Shown piece by piece: positions 15,562 through 25,115 of a DNA stretch of 64,000 nucleotides; position 1 is the stretch's first letter, and the number at the start of each line of letters is the position of its first letter. This DNA comes from Planotetraspora kaengkrachanensis. GTDB lineage: Bacteria > Actinomycetota > Actinomycetes > Streptosporangiales > Streptosporangiaceae. The position numbers and the translations under genes are program-made. Location: the NCBI RefSeq assembly GCF_016862895.1, contig NZ_BONV01000006.1, forward strand, positions 124,001-188,000, given 5' to 3'. The notes under the pieces were generated by a model. It was not told where the DNA came from. It worked only from the letters and a program-made list of their open reading frames with translations, and made no database searches.

Positions 15562-18008
15562 CGGCCCGGTGTCCTCTCACGAATGTCCAGCGACGGCCCG
15601 AGGAGGACCTCCTCACCTCCGGCGAGGGTCCGCTCCACGGTCCTGCCGCCCAGGCGGACGCGCACGGTCCGGGTCTCCGCGAGGGCGTTGCGAAGGGTCA
15701 GCGAGGTGAGCGCGCCCTGCCGCCAGTCGAGGCCGGCGATCCAGCCGCCGCGGCAGCGGACGCCGTGGGCGGATCCCTCGCTCCACTCCCCGGGGAGGGC
15801 GGGAAGGACCCGGATGACCCCGCCGTGGCTCTGCACGACCATCTCCAGCAGCGCCGCCGTGAACCCGTAGTTGCCGTCGATCTGGAACGGCGGATGGGTG
15901 CTGAACAGGTTGGGCAGCAGCCCGCCCCACTGCGAGCCGTCGACGGCGACGTTCACCTCGGGGTCGTCGCTGTACGGCCGGGTCGCCTCAAGGAACAGGT
16001 CCCGCGCGGCGCGGCCGTCGCCCAGCCGTGCGCGCAGCGCGATCTTCCACGCCCAGGACCACCCCATTGCGCCGGGACCCCGGGCGTCCATCGACCGCTC
16101 GGCCGCCGCCGCGAGGTCCGGCGTCTCGACGGGATCGATCTGCCCGAGCGGGTAGACGCTCGCCAGGAACGACAGGTGCCGGTGGTGGGGGTCCTGTTCC
16201 TGATGGTCCTCGACCCATTCCCGCAGCCGCCCGTCGGGCGCGATCTGCGGTGGCCGCAACCGCGGCATGGCCGTACGGATCCGGCCGAGGATCGGGTCGT
16301 CGAGCCCCAGCGCGTCCGCCGCCTCGAGGCAGTGCGAGAACACCGCGCGGATCAGCGCCATGTCCATCGCGGTGGAGTACGACAACGACTCGGGGGTGCC
16401 CCGGCGGGAGAGGAACAGGTTCTCCGGCGAGGTGGAGGGGATCGTGTCCAGCCGGCCGTCCGGGCCGTCGACCAGCCAGTCCAGGCAGAACTCGGCGCAG
16501 CCGCGGAGCAGCGGCCACCCCCGGTCGCGGAGGAACGCCAGATCCCGGCCGAACTCGAAGTGCTCCCAGAGATGGTGGGACAGCCAGACCCCGCCCATCA
16601 TCCAGATCGCCCAGGAGGGGTTCCCGTGGCCCATCCCCACGGGGAGCGCCCAGCCCCACATGTCGGTGTTGTGATGGGTGACCCAGCCGCCTGTGCCGTA
16701 CAGCTCCCTGCTGACCCTCCCCCCGGTCTGGGCGAGCCGTTCGATGAGGTCGAACAGCGGCTCGTGGCACTCGGGCAGGCCCGCGCTCTCCGCGCCCCAG
16801 TAGTTCATCTGGGTGTTGATGTTGACGGTGTAGTTCGACGACCACGGGGGACGCATGTCGGCGTTCCAGATGCCCTGCAGGTTGGCGGGCGGCCCGGCGT
16901 CCGGCCGGGACGACGACGCGAGCAGGTACCTGCCCAGCTGGAACATCACCGTGGCGACCAGGCCGTCGTCCTCGCCGCTGAGGACGTCCTTCTCGACGTC
17001 GAACGTGCCCGACCGCCGGTCGCCGATCGTGAGCCGCGCCGGGCTCAGCAGGCCGTGCAGGTCGCGCCGGTGCGCCCGCAGCAGTTCCCCTGCCCCGGCC
17101 GCGACCGCCGCCTCCGCGTCGCGTACGGCACGGGCCAGGTGGTCCTCCCTGGACGCCGAGCGGACGTCGTCCGCGGGATCCGCCCAGTAGTCGGCGGCAC
17201 TGGTCGAACTGGTGATGACGATCAGAGCCCGGGACATGCCGCGGACCGACCAGACGCCGTCGGAGGCGGAGACCTCGCCGTCGGCGGCGACGCGCACGGC
17301 GGCCGCGGCGAACGGGTCGTAGCCGCCGTCCGCGCCGGCGGCGTACCGCAGGGGCTCGGCGACGTCGGGCTCGTGCATCGGCGCGCCGTCGACGGGGACC
17401 TCGACGCCGAGCGTGAGCCCGGCCGCGCCGGCGGCGAGGTGCACCACGCGCAGCGGGGAGGACATCTCCAGCCGCATGTCCGCCGTACCGCCGTCGACGG
17501 TCACCTCGACGCAGACGGCCCGTGCCGGCCGGCTCGCCCAGACTCTCCGGCGTACGGAGCGTCCGCCGAGTTCGAAGGACTCGGCGGCCACACCGTCGTC
17601 CAGGTTCAGCCTGCGCCCCAGGTAGGCGGCGTCGCCATCGGCCTCCAGAGTCGTCCACAGGTCGAGGAAGGGCAGGTACTCCTGGCTGTAGTCGCCCTCG
17701 AAGGACATCAGCAGATCTTCGGCGCGCCGGTGGTCCTCGGCGCGGACGGCGTGTCGCACCTCGGCGAGCCGCTCCGGGCCCGCGCCGGAGGCGACGACCG
17801 CGGCGAGGGCCTCGGCCGGGCCCTGCGGGCGTCCCGACCAGATCGTGGAGTCGTTGACCTGGAGCCGGCTGCGGCCGTGCCCGCCGAAGACCATCGCGCC
17901 GAGCCGCCCGTTGCCGACGGGCGCGGCCTCGAACCAGTTCGCCGCCGGCCGCGGCCAGGCCAGCACGAGGTCGTCGCCGGCCGCCTTTTCCTCGTCGCTG
18001 TGTTCCAT
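15558..18008 (-). CDS. GH95 alpha-L-fucosidase-family glycosidase (first copy)
   Basis: Cytoplasmic glycosidase of 816 residues. The N-terminal beta domain has PVGNGRLGAMVFGG and the (alpha/alpha)6 barrel carries the GH95 signatures NINTQMNYW, STSPEN and FQIDGNYGF, which hold the Asn pair, Glu and Asp used in catalysis. GH95 enzymes are inverting alpha-1,2-L-fucosidases or alpha-L-galactosidases; which one cannot be decided here. It lies between an SGNH esterase and the CE7 esterase in the leftward arm of locus B and overlaps the latter by 4 bp. A perfect hairpin separates it from the SGNH gene, so its expression level may differ from the upstream genes. Confidence 0.92.
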   Translation of the reverse strand: MEHSDEEKAAGDDLVLAWPRPAANWFEAAPVGNGRLGAMVFGGHGRSRLQVNDSTIWSGRPQGPAEALAAVVASGAGPERLAEVRHAVRAEDHRRAEDLLMSFEGDYSQEYLPFLDLWTTLEADGDAAYLGRRLNLDDGVAAESFELGGRSVRRRVWASRPARAVCVEVTVDGGTADMRLEMSSPLRVVHLAAGAAGLTLGVEVPVDGAPMHEPDVAEPLRYAAGADGGYDPFAAAAVRVAADGEVSASDGVWSVRGMSRALIVITSSTSAADYWADPADDVRSASREDHLARAVRDAEAAVAAGAGELLRAHRRDLHGLLSPARLTIGDRRSGTFDVEKDVLSGEDDGLVATVMFQLGRYLLASSSRPDAGPPANLQGIWNADMRPPWSSNYTVNINTQMNYWGAESAGLPECHEPLFDLIERLAQTGGRVSRELYGTGGWVTHHNTDMWGWALPVGMGHGNPSWAIWMMGGVWLSHHLWEHFEFGRDLAFLRDRGWPLLRGCAEFCLDWLVDGPDGRLDTIPSTSPENLFLSRRGTPESLSYSTAMDMALIRAVFSHCLEAADALGLDDPILGRIRTAMPRLRPPQIAPDGRLREWVEDHQEQDPHHRHLSFLASVYPLGQIDPVETPDLAAAAERSMDARGPGAMGWSWAWKIALRARLGDGRAARDLFLEATRPYSDDPEVNVAVDGSQWGGLLPNLFSTHPPFQIDGNYGFTAALLEMVVQSHGGVIRVLPALPGEWSEGSAHGVRCRGGWIAGLDWRQGALTSLTLRNALAETRTVRVRLGGRTVERTLAGGEEVLLGPSLDIRERTPGR

Positions 18009-18045
18009 GTGGTGCCCCCAGGGAGTGCGATGAAGTCGATGATGC

Positions 18046-18081
18046 AGGGGCCCGGAACGGCCGCACCCGTTCCGGGCCCCT
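18046..18081 (-). terminator. perfect hairpin between SGNH and GH95 genes
   Basis: A 15-bp perfect stem (18046-18060 with 18067-18081) encloses a 6-base loop. There is no clear T-tract. As it lies inside the leftward operon it may be a partial terminator or an mRNA-processing and stability element. Confidence 0.6.
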
Positions 18082-18093
18082 CTGAGGTGATGG

Positions 18094-19278
18094 CTACCGG
18101 ACGCTCAGCGGGTCGCGCCGCAGAGCGGACAGGTCGACGGCGTCGGCCATCGCCCGCATGCCCTTGTCGTTCGGGTGAAGATGATCGCCGTTGTCGAACA
18201 ACGGGAGCAGCTGGTGCTGGTCGCATGGATCGCGCATGACCTTGTCGAAATCGCTCACGGCGTCGAACTCGCCGCTGGTCCTGATCCAGTCGTTGACGCT
18301 CTGGCGTACGGCCTCACCGGCGGCGTCGTACTCGTACCAGCCCTGGTACGGCAGCACGGTCGCGCCGACGACCCACTTGCCCGCCGCGCGGGCCCGATCG
18401 ATGATCTGCCGATAGCCGGCGATCATGTCGTCCACCGTGACGCCGGTGTGGGCCTTGATGTCGTTGATGCCTTCGAGCAGGAACACCGTGCTGACCCCGG
18501 GCTGGGAGAGCACGTCACGCTGCAGTCTGTTCAGCGCGGCCTGGCCGGCGCCGTCCGCGAGCACCTTGTTGCCCGAGATGCCTTCGTTCGCCACTCCCTT
18601 CACGGTGATGCCGGACGCGGCCTGGAGTCGCCGGGAGAGATGGTCGGGCCAGCGGCGATTCCGGTCCGCGGTCGACGCCCATCCGTCGGTGATGGAGTCG
18701 CCGAGAGTCACCACCGAGCTGATCGCCGTGGACGTCTCCACACTGATGGCGTCCAGCCAGTACCAGGAGCCGATCGGGTCGGTCCAGTTGGCCGCGCCCT
18801 CCTCGGCGGCGTGGTCGCCCGCGGCCGCGTAGGAGGTCTGCATGGCCATGCCGTGACCGGTGGTCGGTCCCTGGGCGCCCGTCACATACAGGCTGACGAC
18901 CAGATCGCTCTGGGCGGCAAGCTCCCCGGGCAGCGGATCGCTGAGCACGGTCTCACCCGCCGGGACGGTGACGGACGCGGCCCCGCGGAAAGTCAGCCGG
19001 CGATTGGTGCCGCGAACCAGTTCCGCACCCTGCTTCCGCAGCCCCGCGTAGGCGCTCGCGAAGGTCACGGGGTGCTCACCGAAGGCGTTGGACAACCGGA
19101 TGCGCATGTCCGTGCCGCCGACGCTGGTGCGCACGATCATCCGGTAGCCGCGGTCGGCCGGCCCGGCATCCTGCCGCTCGGCGCCGGCGCCCCAGGTCAC
19201 CACGGAGTGCCGGGTCCGCCCGGCCGTGGTCGCCGCGCGTACCCCCTGTCCGGTGATGTGCACCGGGCCCGACCCCAT
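18094..19278 (-). CDS. SGNH/GDSL-family hydrolase (sugar esterase candidate)
   Basis: Protein of 394 residues with an N-terminal beta-rich domain and a C-terminal SGNH fold. The blocks are GDSITDG (nucleophile Ser), the Gly-containing NEGISGNKV, the Asn block LLEGINDI and the Asp/His block DHLHPND. Related proteins are usually secreted, but no signal peptide is seen here, in keeping with the other cytoplasmic enzymes of this operon. It starts at a TGATG that overlaps the stop of the second GH95 gene, so the two are coupled. Deacetylation of an imported glycan is the likely job. Confidence 0.88.
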   Translation of the reverse strand: MGSGPVHITGQGVRAATTAGRTRHSVVTWGAGAERQDAGPADRGYRMIVRTSVGGTDMRIRLSNAFGEHPVTFASAYAGLRKQGAELVRGTNRRLTFRGAASVTVPAGETVLSDPLPGELAAQSDLVVSLYVTGAQGPTTGHGMAMQTSYAAAGDHAAEEGAANWTDPIGSWYWLDAISVETSTAISSVVTLGDSITDGWASTADRNRRWPDHLSRRLQAASGITVKGVANEGISGNKVLADGAGQAALNRLQRDVLSQPGVSTVFLLEGINDIKAHTGVTVDDMIAGYRQIIDRARAAGKWVVGATVLPYQGWYEYDAAGEAVRQSVNDWIRTSGEFDAVSDFDKVMRDPCDQHQLLPLFDNGDHLHPNDKGMRAMADAVDLSALRRDPLSVR

Positions 19279-21569
19279 CAGAGGCTCCTCAGCGTGACGG
19301 ACTCACCGGGCTCGAGGTCGATCCGCCGCGATTCGCCGCCGGCGACGACGGTCGTACTGCGGCCGCCGACGCTCGTCAGCGTCGCCTCGGTGACCTTGCC
19401 GTCCTTCCACCTGAGGTCGGCGACGAAGCCCCCTCGGACGCCCACGCCGGACACCGAACCGGAGGCCGCCCAGGCGGCGGGCAGCGCGGGCAGCAGTTCG
19501 ACGTGGCCGGGCCGGGAGTAGACCAGCATCTCGACGACCGCGGCGGAGGTGCCGAGGTTCCCGTCGATCTGGAAGATGCCGCGGCCCGGGTCGGTCTCGT
19601 AGATGTCGAAGAGGTTCATCGCGGTGCCGTTGCCGCCGTTCACCGACGGCTTCAGGTTGGTGATGAGAAGCCGGTACGCCTTCTCCGCGTCCTTCAGCCG
19701 GGCCCAGCACAGGCTTCGCCACGCGTTGGCCCAGCCGTAGCTGTCCATGCCTCGCGCGGTGAGCAGCGCGGTCGCGCCGGCGACGACGTCCTTCGAGGTG
19801 GAGTCGTCCGGGCGGATCCGGTCGCCGGGGAAGAGGCCGATCAGCGGGGAGAGGTGCCGGTGGGCGGCCTCACCGAGGTCGTCGGCCGACATCCACTCCT
19901 CCAGCAGGCCGGTCGTGGGGCTGACCACCGGCAGGTACAGCCGGCCGCGGAGATCGTCGACGGCATCGGCGTGGCCGGTGTCCCTGCCGAGTACCTGGGT
20001 GGCGGTGCGGTAGTTCGTGAACAGGGCCCACACCAGTTCCTGCGCGTAGGTGTTGCCCATGGCGTCCTGCGGGCCGTGTTCGGGCGACCAGTCACCGTCG
20101 GCGACCAGGACCTCGCGCGCGGCACCGGACGCGTCGGTGACGGTCGCGCTGACGAGGCGGGTCTCCCAGAACTCCACGGCGCCCTTGATGACCGGGTAGA
20201 CCTTCGCCAGGTAGGCGCGGTCCTGGGTGTACTCGTAGTGCTCGAACAGGTTCTGGCAGAGCCACGCGTTGCCGGCCGGGTGCCACCACCAGCCGCTTCC
20301 GCCGAAGGGGTTGGTGGAGAAGCCGACGGCCCAGCCGGCGATCCTCCCGCTGGAGTTGCGGAACCTGTTGGCCGGGTCGCCGAACACCCGCTGGGTGACA
20401 TCCGTCCAGCACGGCAGCTGCGCGACGCAGTAGTCCGCGAAGGCGTCGAAGCAGTCGGACAGTCCGGCCCGGTCGGCCGGCCAGTAGTTCATCTGGATGT
20501 TGATGTCGGTGTGGTAGTCGCCCATCCAGTCTGGGTCGTTGTCGTCCAGCCACGGGCCCTGCAGGCCCATCGGCAGGCCGCCCCGCGACCCGGAGATCAT
20601 CAGATAACGACCGAACTGCAGGTACGCGGCCTCGAGTTCCGGGTCGGGGACGTCGTCCCGGTGGCGCGCCTGCGTTCGTTCCCAGGTGTCCAGTTCGCGC
20701 TGCGCGACGGACGACGTGCCGAGGGCGATGCCGAATCGTTCGAACACCGGCCGGAAGTCGGCGACGTGGGCGCGCAACAGATCGTGGGCGGACTTCCGGG
20801 TCAGCGCCCCGGCCTTGGTCCGGGCCAGGTGCTCGGGGTCCAGTGACGGGTCGCGAAACCCGGTGGTCGAGTCGGGGGCGTAGTCGGTGCCGCCCGTGAC
20901 GACGACGGTGAGATCCCGGCAGCCGGTGAAGGAGATCGACGTGCCGTCGACCGCGATCTCTCCGGTGCCGCTGTACGCGGTGACCGCGGCGCCGTACCGC
21001 AGGCCGTTGGCGAGGGAGGCGCCGAACGACGCGGAACGGCCCGCGCCGTCGACGGTGGTGGACTCGCCGTGGGCGCCCGCCAGGGAGACCGTGCCGGTGT
21101 ACGCGCCGTGGCCCTGCTGGGAGAAGTGCAGAACGAGGGCGTCGTCGGGGCGGCTGGCGAAGATCTGCCGCCGGTAGGTGACACCGTCGACGTCGTACTC
21201 GGCGGTGACCAGGCCCTGGGCCAGGTCGAGGGTGCGGCGGTAGTCGCCGACGCCGCCGAGGTCGTGACCGGGGATGTCGACGGCGAGCGTGGCCAGCATG
21301 GTCAGGGAACCGAAGTCGTCCCGGCCGTAGGGGAGCTGGCCGTCGCTCTGCGGCGTGTCGTTGAGACCCCCGGTCCACAGGGTGGCATCAGTGATCATCA
21401 GGAGTTCACGGGCGGGATCGTTGCTCACGAGCGCCCCGAGGCGCCCGTTCCCGATGGGCAGTCCCTGCTCGATCATGGAGGTGGCGGAGCCGGGCGCCCG
21501 CCACCAGAGCTGGTGCTCGGCGGCGTCGTCCGTCGCGAGCAGGGGCGACTCGGTGTTCCGGATGTCCAC
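19278..21569 (-). CDS. GH95-family glycosidase (second copy, divergent motif)
   Basis: Glycosidase of 763 residues, a distant paralogue of the 15558 gene. The GH95 layout is clear: PIGNGRLGALVSNDP near the N-terminus, DINIQMNYW, WSPEHGPQDAMGNTYAQE and FQIDGNLGTSAAVVEML. The position usually written Asn-x-Asn in this family is Asp-x-Asn here (DINIQ), which may alter specificity, for example toward alpha-L-galactosides; that is a guess. No signal peptide. First enzyme of the leftward arm after the ROK regulator, and it shares one base with the next gene. Confidence 0.87.
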   Translation of the reverse strand: MDIRNTESPLLATDDAAEHQLWWRAPGSATSMIEQGLPIGNGRLGALVSNDPARELLMITDATLWTGGLNDTPQSDGQLPYGRDDFGSLTMLATLAVDIPGHDLGGVGDYRRTLDLAQGLVTAEYDVDGVTYRRQIFASRPDDALVLHFSQQGHGAYTGTVSLAGAHGESTTVDGAGRSASFGASLANGLRYGAAVTAYSGTGEIAVDGTSISFTGCRDLTVVVTGGTDYAPDSTTGFRDPSLDPEHLARTKAGALTRKSAHDLLRAHVADFRPVFERFGIALGTSSVAQRELDTWERTQARHRDDVPDPELEAAYLQFGRYLMISGSRGGLPMGLQGPWLDDNDPDWMGDYHTDINIQMNYWPADRAGLSDCFDAFADYCVAQLPCWTDVTQRVFGDPANRFRNSSGRIAGWAVGFSTNPFGGSGWWWHPAGNAWLCQNLFEHYEYTQDRAYLAKVYPVIKGAVEFWETRLVSATVTDASGAAREVLVADGDWSPEHGPQDAMGNTYAQELVWALFTNYRTATQVLGRDTGHADAVDDLRGRLYLPVVSPTTGLLEEWMSADDLGEAAHRHLSPLIGLFPGDRIRPDDSTSKDVVAGATALLTARGMDSYGWANAWRSLCWARLKDAEKAYRLLITNLKPSVNGGNGTAMNLFDIYETDPGRGIFQIDGNLGTSAAVVEMLVYSRPGHVELLPALPAAWAASGSVSGVGVRGGFVADLRWKDGKVTEATLTSVGGRSTTVVAGGESRRIDLEPGESVTLRSL

Positions 21570-21596
21570 TTCGGTGCTCCAACTGGGGGTCCGGCA

Positions 21597-21623
21597 GGCA
21601 CGGCCCGGCGGGATCGCCGTGCC
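21597..21623 (-). terminator. hairpin after the ROK regulator gene
   Basis: An 8-bp perfect stem (21597-21604 with 21616-21623) with an 11-base loop lies between the ROK stop and the GH95 start. It may attenuate read-through from the regulator into the glycosidase operon. Modest evidence. Confidence 0.35.
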
Positions 21624-21693
21624 GCGCCGGGTAGGTCAGGGGGTCGCGGTGCGCGGGGGTGGTGCCTGTTGCGATGGGGCCGGCCGGGTGGGC

Positions 21694-22860
21694 TCAGGGA
21701 GCCACGAGCGACTGGATGCTCACCGCGGCCGCTCCGCGTGCCCATTGCTCGAAGGGCAGCGGGCGGATGGACAACGGGCACTCGACGGCGGCGCCGAAGG
21801 CCTGACGTTCGAAGCCGGTACGGATGTGCCGCTCGAACAGGTCATAGGCGGCGAGGCCCTCGCCGGAGACGACGATCCTGGCCGGGCCGACCAGGTTGGC
21901 CACGGCCGCGATGCCGAGCCCGATCGCCTCGCCTCCGCGGGCGAAGACGGCGCCGATCCGCTCGTCGCCGGCGCGGGCGAGGGCGACGGCGTCGTCCATG
22001 GTGAGGTCGGACCGGCCCGAGGCCTGTCTGGCCTGCCGGACGATGGCGGGTGTGCCGGCGATGGCCTCGACGCAGCCCCGGCTGCCGCAGTGGCACTCGG
22101 GGCCGGTGGCGTCGACGCCGATGTGGCCGATCTCGCCGGCGACGCCGTGTGAGCCCGAGACGATCCGGCCGTTGACGACCAGGCCGCAGCCGATGCCGCT
22201 GCCCACGGTGACGAGGGCGAACGACTCGGCGCCCACGCCTTCGCCGAACCAGTGCTCGGCTGTGGTCAGCGCCTTCACGTCGTTCTCCACCGTGACGGTG
22301 AGCCCGGTGACCTCCGCCGCGCGCTCGCGCAGCGGCACGTTGTGCCACTGGAGGAACGGCGAGTACCTGACCAGGCCGGTGGCCCGGTCGACGTCGCCGG
22401 AGACGGCGAGTCCCAGTCTGCGGGTGCGGGGCCGGTAGCCGCCCGGGCCGTCAAGGAGGTCGCCGACGAGGTGGCCGAGTTCGGTCAGGACGGCGTCGAC
22501 GCCGGGGTCGGTCAGCGGCCGGTGGGCCGAGGCCCGCACGTCCGCGCACAGGTCGATGACCACGCCGATCAGCTCGTCGCCGGTGATCTTCACGCCGACG
22601 AAGTACTCGCGGTCGGCCTGCACGGCCAGCGGGCTGGCGGGCCGTCCCGCGCCGGGACCCGTCCGTTCGGTGGCGGCCAGCTCCTGCAGGTAGCCCATCT
22701 CGATGAGCGGCCGCGCGGCCTTGGTGACGGCGGCCGAGGACAGTCCGAGCCGCCGCGCTAGGCTGACCCGGCTGAGCGGCCCCTCGGTCAGGACGGCCGT
22801 GAACACGGCCGTCGCCGCCGGAGTCTCCGTGAGAGCGCCCGTGCCGGACTCGGTAAGCAT
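21694..22860 (-). CDS. ROK-family transcriptional repressor (locus B)
   Basis: Sugar-responsive repressor of 388 residues. The N-terminal winged helix (SRVSLARRLGLSSAAVTKAA) precedes a ROK sugar-binding domain. The zinc-binding signature is complete: GEIGHIGVDATGPECHCG then SRGCVEAIAG, with the Cys-x-Cys and later Cys. The ATG at 22860 is chosen because the promoter's -10 lies 7 bases before it, giving a leaderless message; an in-frame start further upstream would lie beyond the promoter. It stands between the leftward GH95/esterase operon and the rightward GH36/ABC operon and probably controls both through the site at 22879-22901. Confidence 0.93.
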   Translation of the reverse strand: MLTESGTGALTETPAATAVFTAVLTEGPLSRVSLARRLGLSSAAVTKAARPLIEMGYLQELAATERTGPGAGRPASPLAVQADREYFVGVKITGDELIGVVIDLCADVRASAHRPLTDPGVDAVLTELGHLVGDLLDGPGGYRPRTRRLGLAVSGDVDRATGLVRYSPFLQWHNVPLRERAAEVTGLTVTVENDVKALTTAEHWFGEGVGAESFALVTVGSGIGCGLVVNGRIVSGSHGVAGEIGHIGVDATGPECHCGSRGCVEAIAGTPAIVRQARQASGRSDLTMDDAVALARAGDERIGAVFARGGEAIGLGIAAVANLVGPARIVVSGEGLAAYDLFERHIRTGFERQAFGAAVECPLSIRPLPFEQWARGAAAVSIQSLVAP

Positions 22861-22867
22861 GGCCCGA

Positions 22868-22896
22868 AACGTAGGCGTAATAATTTCCTTCGTCAA
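22868..22896 (-). promoter_or_regulatory. ROK gene promoter, leaderless
   Basis: Reading leftward, TTGACG (22891-22896), a 17-bp spacer and TACGTT (22868-22873) make a good sigma-70-type promoter. Seven bases separate the -10 from the ATG at 22860. Confidence 0.65.
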
Positions 22897-22901
22897 GTAT
22901 T
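22879..22901. promoter_or_regulatory. candidate ROK operator
   Basis: AATAATTT (22879-22886) and CAAGTATT (22894-22901) form an imperfect AT-rich dyad, 6 of 8 positions matching, with a 7-base centre. It covers the ROK -35 and touches the -35 of the divergent operon, as expected for a repressor of both. Confidence 0.5.
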
Positions 22902-22929
22902 GATTTGCCTGCCGAACGAGTCCTACGCT
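22900..22929 (+). promoter_or_regulatory. candidate promoter of GH36-ABC operon
   Basis: TTGATT (22900-22905), an 18-bp spacer and TACGCT (22924-22929) precede the GH36 start by about 43 bp. The -35 abuts the ROK dyad. Confidence 0.5.
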
Positions 22930-22971
22930 CGGCGGCACTCACCGGCCTGCCCGCTCGATTCAGAGGACCAG

Positions 22972-25071
22972 ATGCCCTCAGTGCTGTTCCACCCCGACCA
23001 CCGCCTGTGGCTGTTGCGCGGCGCGACCTCGGCGTACGCCATCCGGCTCGCCGAGGACGACAGCGTGCGGCACGTCCACTGGGGTGCCGTGCTGACGCTC
23101 GACCAGGCGGCCGAGCTGCCCGAGCGCGTGTCGCCGGCGGCGAGCAGTTTCGAGGCTGAGGCCGGCGTGGACGAGCTGGCGGTGGAGGGCGGGGCCCGCT
23201 TCGGTCCGCCCAGCCTACTGGTCAGGTTCGCCGATGGCACGCGTGGCGTCGAATGGCGCTACACGGGCCACGACATCGACGGCGGCCACCTGCGCATCCA
23301 CCTGCGCGATCGGCACTACCCCCTGCACGTGACCCTGAACTACCGGATGCACGGCGACGGCGACGTGATCGAGCGGTGGACGAACGTCGAGAACCGCGGC
23401 GACGACGCGCCGGTCACGGTGCTGCGGTGCGACTCGGCCGCCTGGGCGGCGCCGCACCGGCCGCACTACCGGATGAGCCACCTCGTCGGCGGCTGGAACA
23501 GCGAGTTCCAGGTCAGGCGCACCGACGTCCCCGTGGCCGAGACGGTCCTGACCAGCCGGCGCGGCATGACGAGCCACCACGCCAACCCCTGGCTCGCGGT
23601 CGACGACGGCACCGCGTGCGAGGACCACGGCGAGGTCTGGAGCACCGCGCTCGCCTGGAGCGGAAGCTGGCGGATCTCCCTGCACCGCGACCCTGTCGGG
23701 CGGACCACCTGGACGGGCGGGTTCGGCCATGAGGGCCTCAGCTGGTCGCTGGCGCCCGGCGAGGCGCTGGAGACCCCGGTCTTCGCCGGCCTCTACACGG
23801 CGAACGGGTTCGGCGCGGCCAGCCGAGCCTGGCACGCCCACGTCCGCGCACACGTCCTGGCCCACCCCGACGAGACCCGGCCCGTGCTCTACAACTCCTG
23901 GGAGGCGACCGGGTTCGACGTCGACGAGGCCGGTCAGCTGGCGCTCGCCGCACGTGCCGCGAGCCTCGGCGTCGAGATGTTCGTGATGGACGACGGCTGG
24001 TTCGGCGGGCGCAGGAGCGAACGCGCCGGCCTCGGCGACTGGACGCCCAACCCGGACGGCTTCCCCTCGGGCCTGGGCCCGCTCGCGGCGGAGGTGCGCC
24101 GCCTGGGCATGCGCTTCGGCATCTGGGTGGAACCCGAGATGGTCAACCCCGACAGCGACCTCTACCGGGCACACCCCGACTGGGTGCTGCACATGGCCAA
24201 CCGCGACCGTACGGAGATGCGCCACCAGCTGGTGCTCAACCTCGCCCGGCCCGACGCCGCCGCGTGGACGCACGCCTGGCTGGACCGGCTGGTGGCCGAG
24301 CACGCGATCGACTTCCTCAAATGGGACGCCAACCGTCCCTTCACGGAGGCGGGCTGGCCCGGCCACGAGGACCCCGACCGGTTGTGGATCGAGCACACGC
24401 GGTCGGTCTACCGGATCATGGACAGGCTGCGGGCCGACCACCCGGGCCTGCGCATCGAGGCGTGCTCCGGGGGCGGCGGCCGGGCCGACCTGGGCATCCT
24501 GGCCCGCACCGACCAGATCTGGGCGTCGGACAACACCGACCCCGTCGACCGGATCGGCATCCAGCACGGCTTCAGCCAGCTCTACCCGGCGCAGGTCATG
24601 AGCGCCTGGGTGACCGACAGCCCGAACGTGGCCACCGGCCGGCGGACTCCGCTCCGCTTCAGGTTCCACGTCGCCATGGCAGGCGCCCCCGGCATCGGCG
24701 GCGACCTCACCACGTGGACGCAGGAGGAGCTGAAGGAGAGCGCGGAACTGGTGGCCGCGTACAAGCGCATCCGGCACGTCGTCCAGCACGGCGAACAGCA
24801 CCGGCTGCGCGGCGACGGCACGCTGGCCGGCGTGGAGTACGTCCGGGAGGACGAGCACGTGGTGATCGCCTGGTGTCCCACCCGGGCGTTCGGGCACACC
24901 CCGGCCCCGTTGCGCCTGGCCGCCGTACGGCCGGACGCCGTCTACCGTGACCTGGACACCGGGGCGACGTACCCGGGAGCGCTGCTGCTGCAGTCGGGGC
25001 TGCCCCTCGGGCTGCCGCCGGGCGACCACGCCAGCGCCCTCGTCCGCCTGCGACGGGCGGACCAGGTATGA
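22972..25071 (+). CDS. GH36 alpha-galactosidase (locus B)
   Basis: Canonical GH36 alpha-galactosidase of 699 residues. The N-terminal beta-supersandwich is followed by the barrel with VMDDGWFGGRRSE, GIWVEPEMVNPDSDLY, FLKWDANRPF (Asp nucleophile), IEACSGGGGRADLG and the acid/base Asp in WASDNTDPVDRI. It hydrolyses alpha-linked galactose as in raffinose-type or galactomannan side chains, or transfers it. No signal peptide, so it acts on imported sugar. GAGGA precedes the ATG. It heads the rightward arm of locus B, and its stop overlaps an ATG in frame with the binding-protein gene. Confidence 0.95.
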   Translation: MPSVLFHPDHRLWLLRGATSAYAIRLAEDDSVRHVHWGAVLTLDQAAELPERVSPAASSFEAEAGVDELAVEGGARFGPPSLLVRFADGTRGVEWRYTGHDIDGGHLRIHLRDRHYPLHVTLNYRMHGDGDVIERWTNVENRGDDAPVTVLRCDSAAWAAPHRPHYRMSHLVGGWNSEFQVRRTDVPVAETVLTSRRGMTSHHANPWLAVDDGTACEDHGEVWSTALAWSGSWRISLHRDPVGRTTWTGGFGHEGLSWSLAPGEALETPVFAGLYTANGFGAASRAWHAHVRAHVLAHPDETRPVLYNSWEATGFDVDEAGQLALAARAASLGVEMFVMDDGWFGGRRSERAGLGDWTPNPDGFPSGLGPLAAEVRRLGMRFGIWVEPEMVNPDSDLYRAHPDWVLHMANRDRTEMRHQLVLNLARPDAAAWTHAWLDRLVAEHAIDFLKWDANRPFTEAGWPGHEDPDRLWIEHTRSVYRIMDRLRADHPGLRIEACSGGGGRADLGILARTDQIWASDNTDPVDRIGIQHGFSQLYPAQVMSAWVTDSPNVATGRRTPLRFRFHVAMAGAPGIGGDLTTWTQEELKESAELVAAYKRIRHVVQHGEQHRLRGDGTLAGVEYVREDEHVVIAWCPTRAFGHTPAPLRLAAVRPDAVYRDLDTGATYPGALLLQSGLPLGLPPGDHASALVRLRRADQV

Positions 25072-25115
25072 AAGCTCCTCAGGGACGCACGCCCCTCACC
25101 ACCATTGGAGATCCC

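Noticed and set aside
15765-18239. 824-codon open frame opposite the first GH95 gene
   Set aside because: Low-complexity composition, no ribosome binding site, and antisense to a clear GH95.
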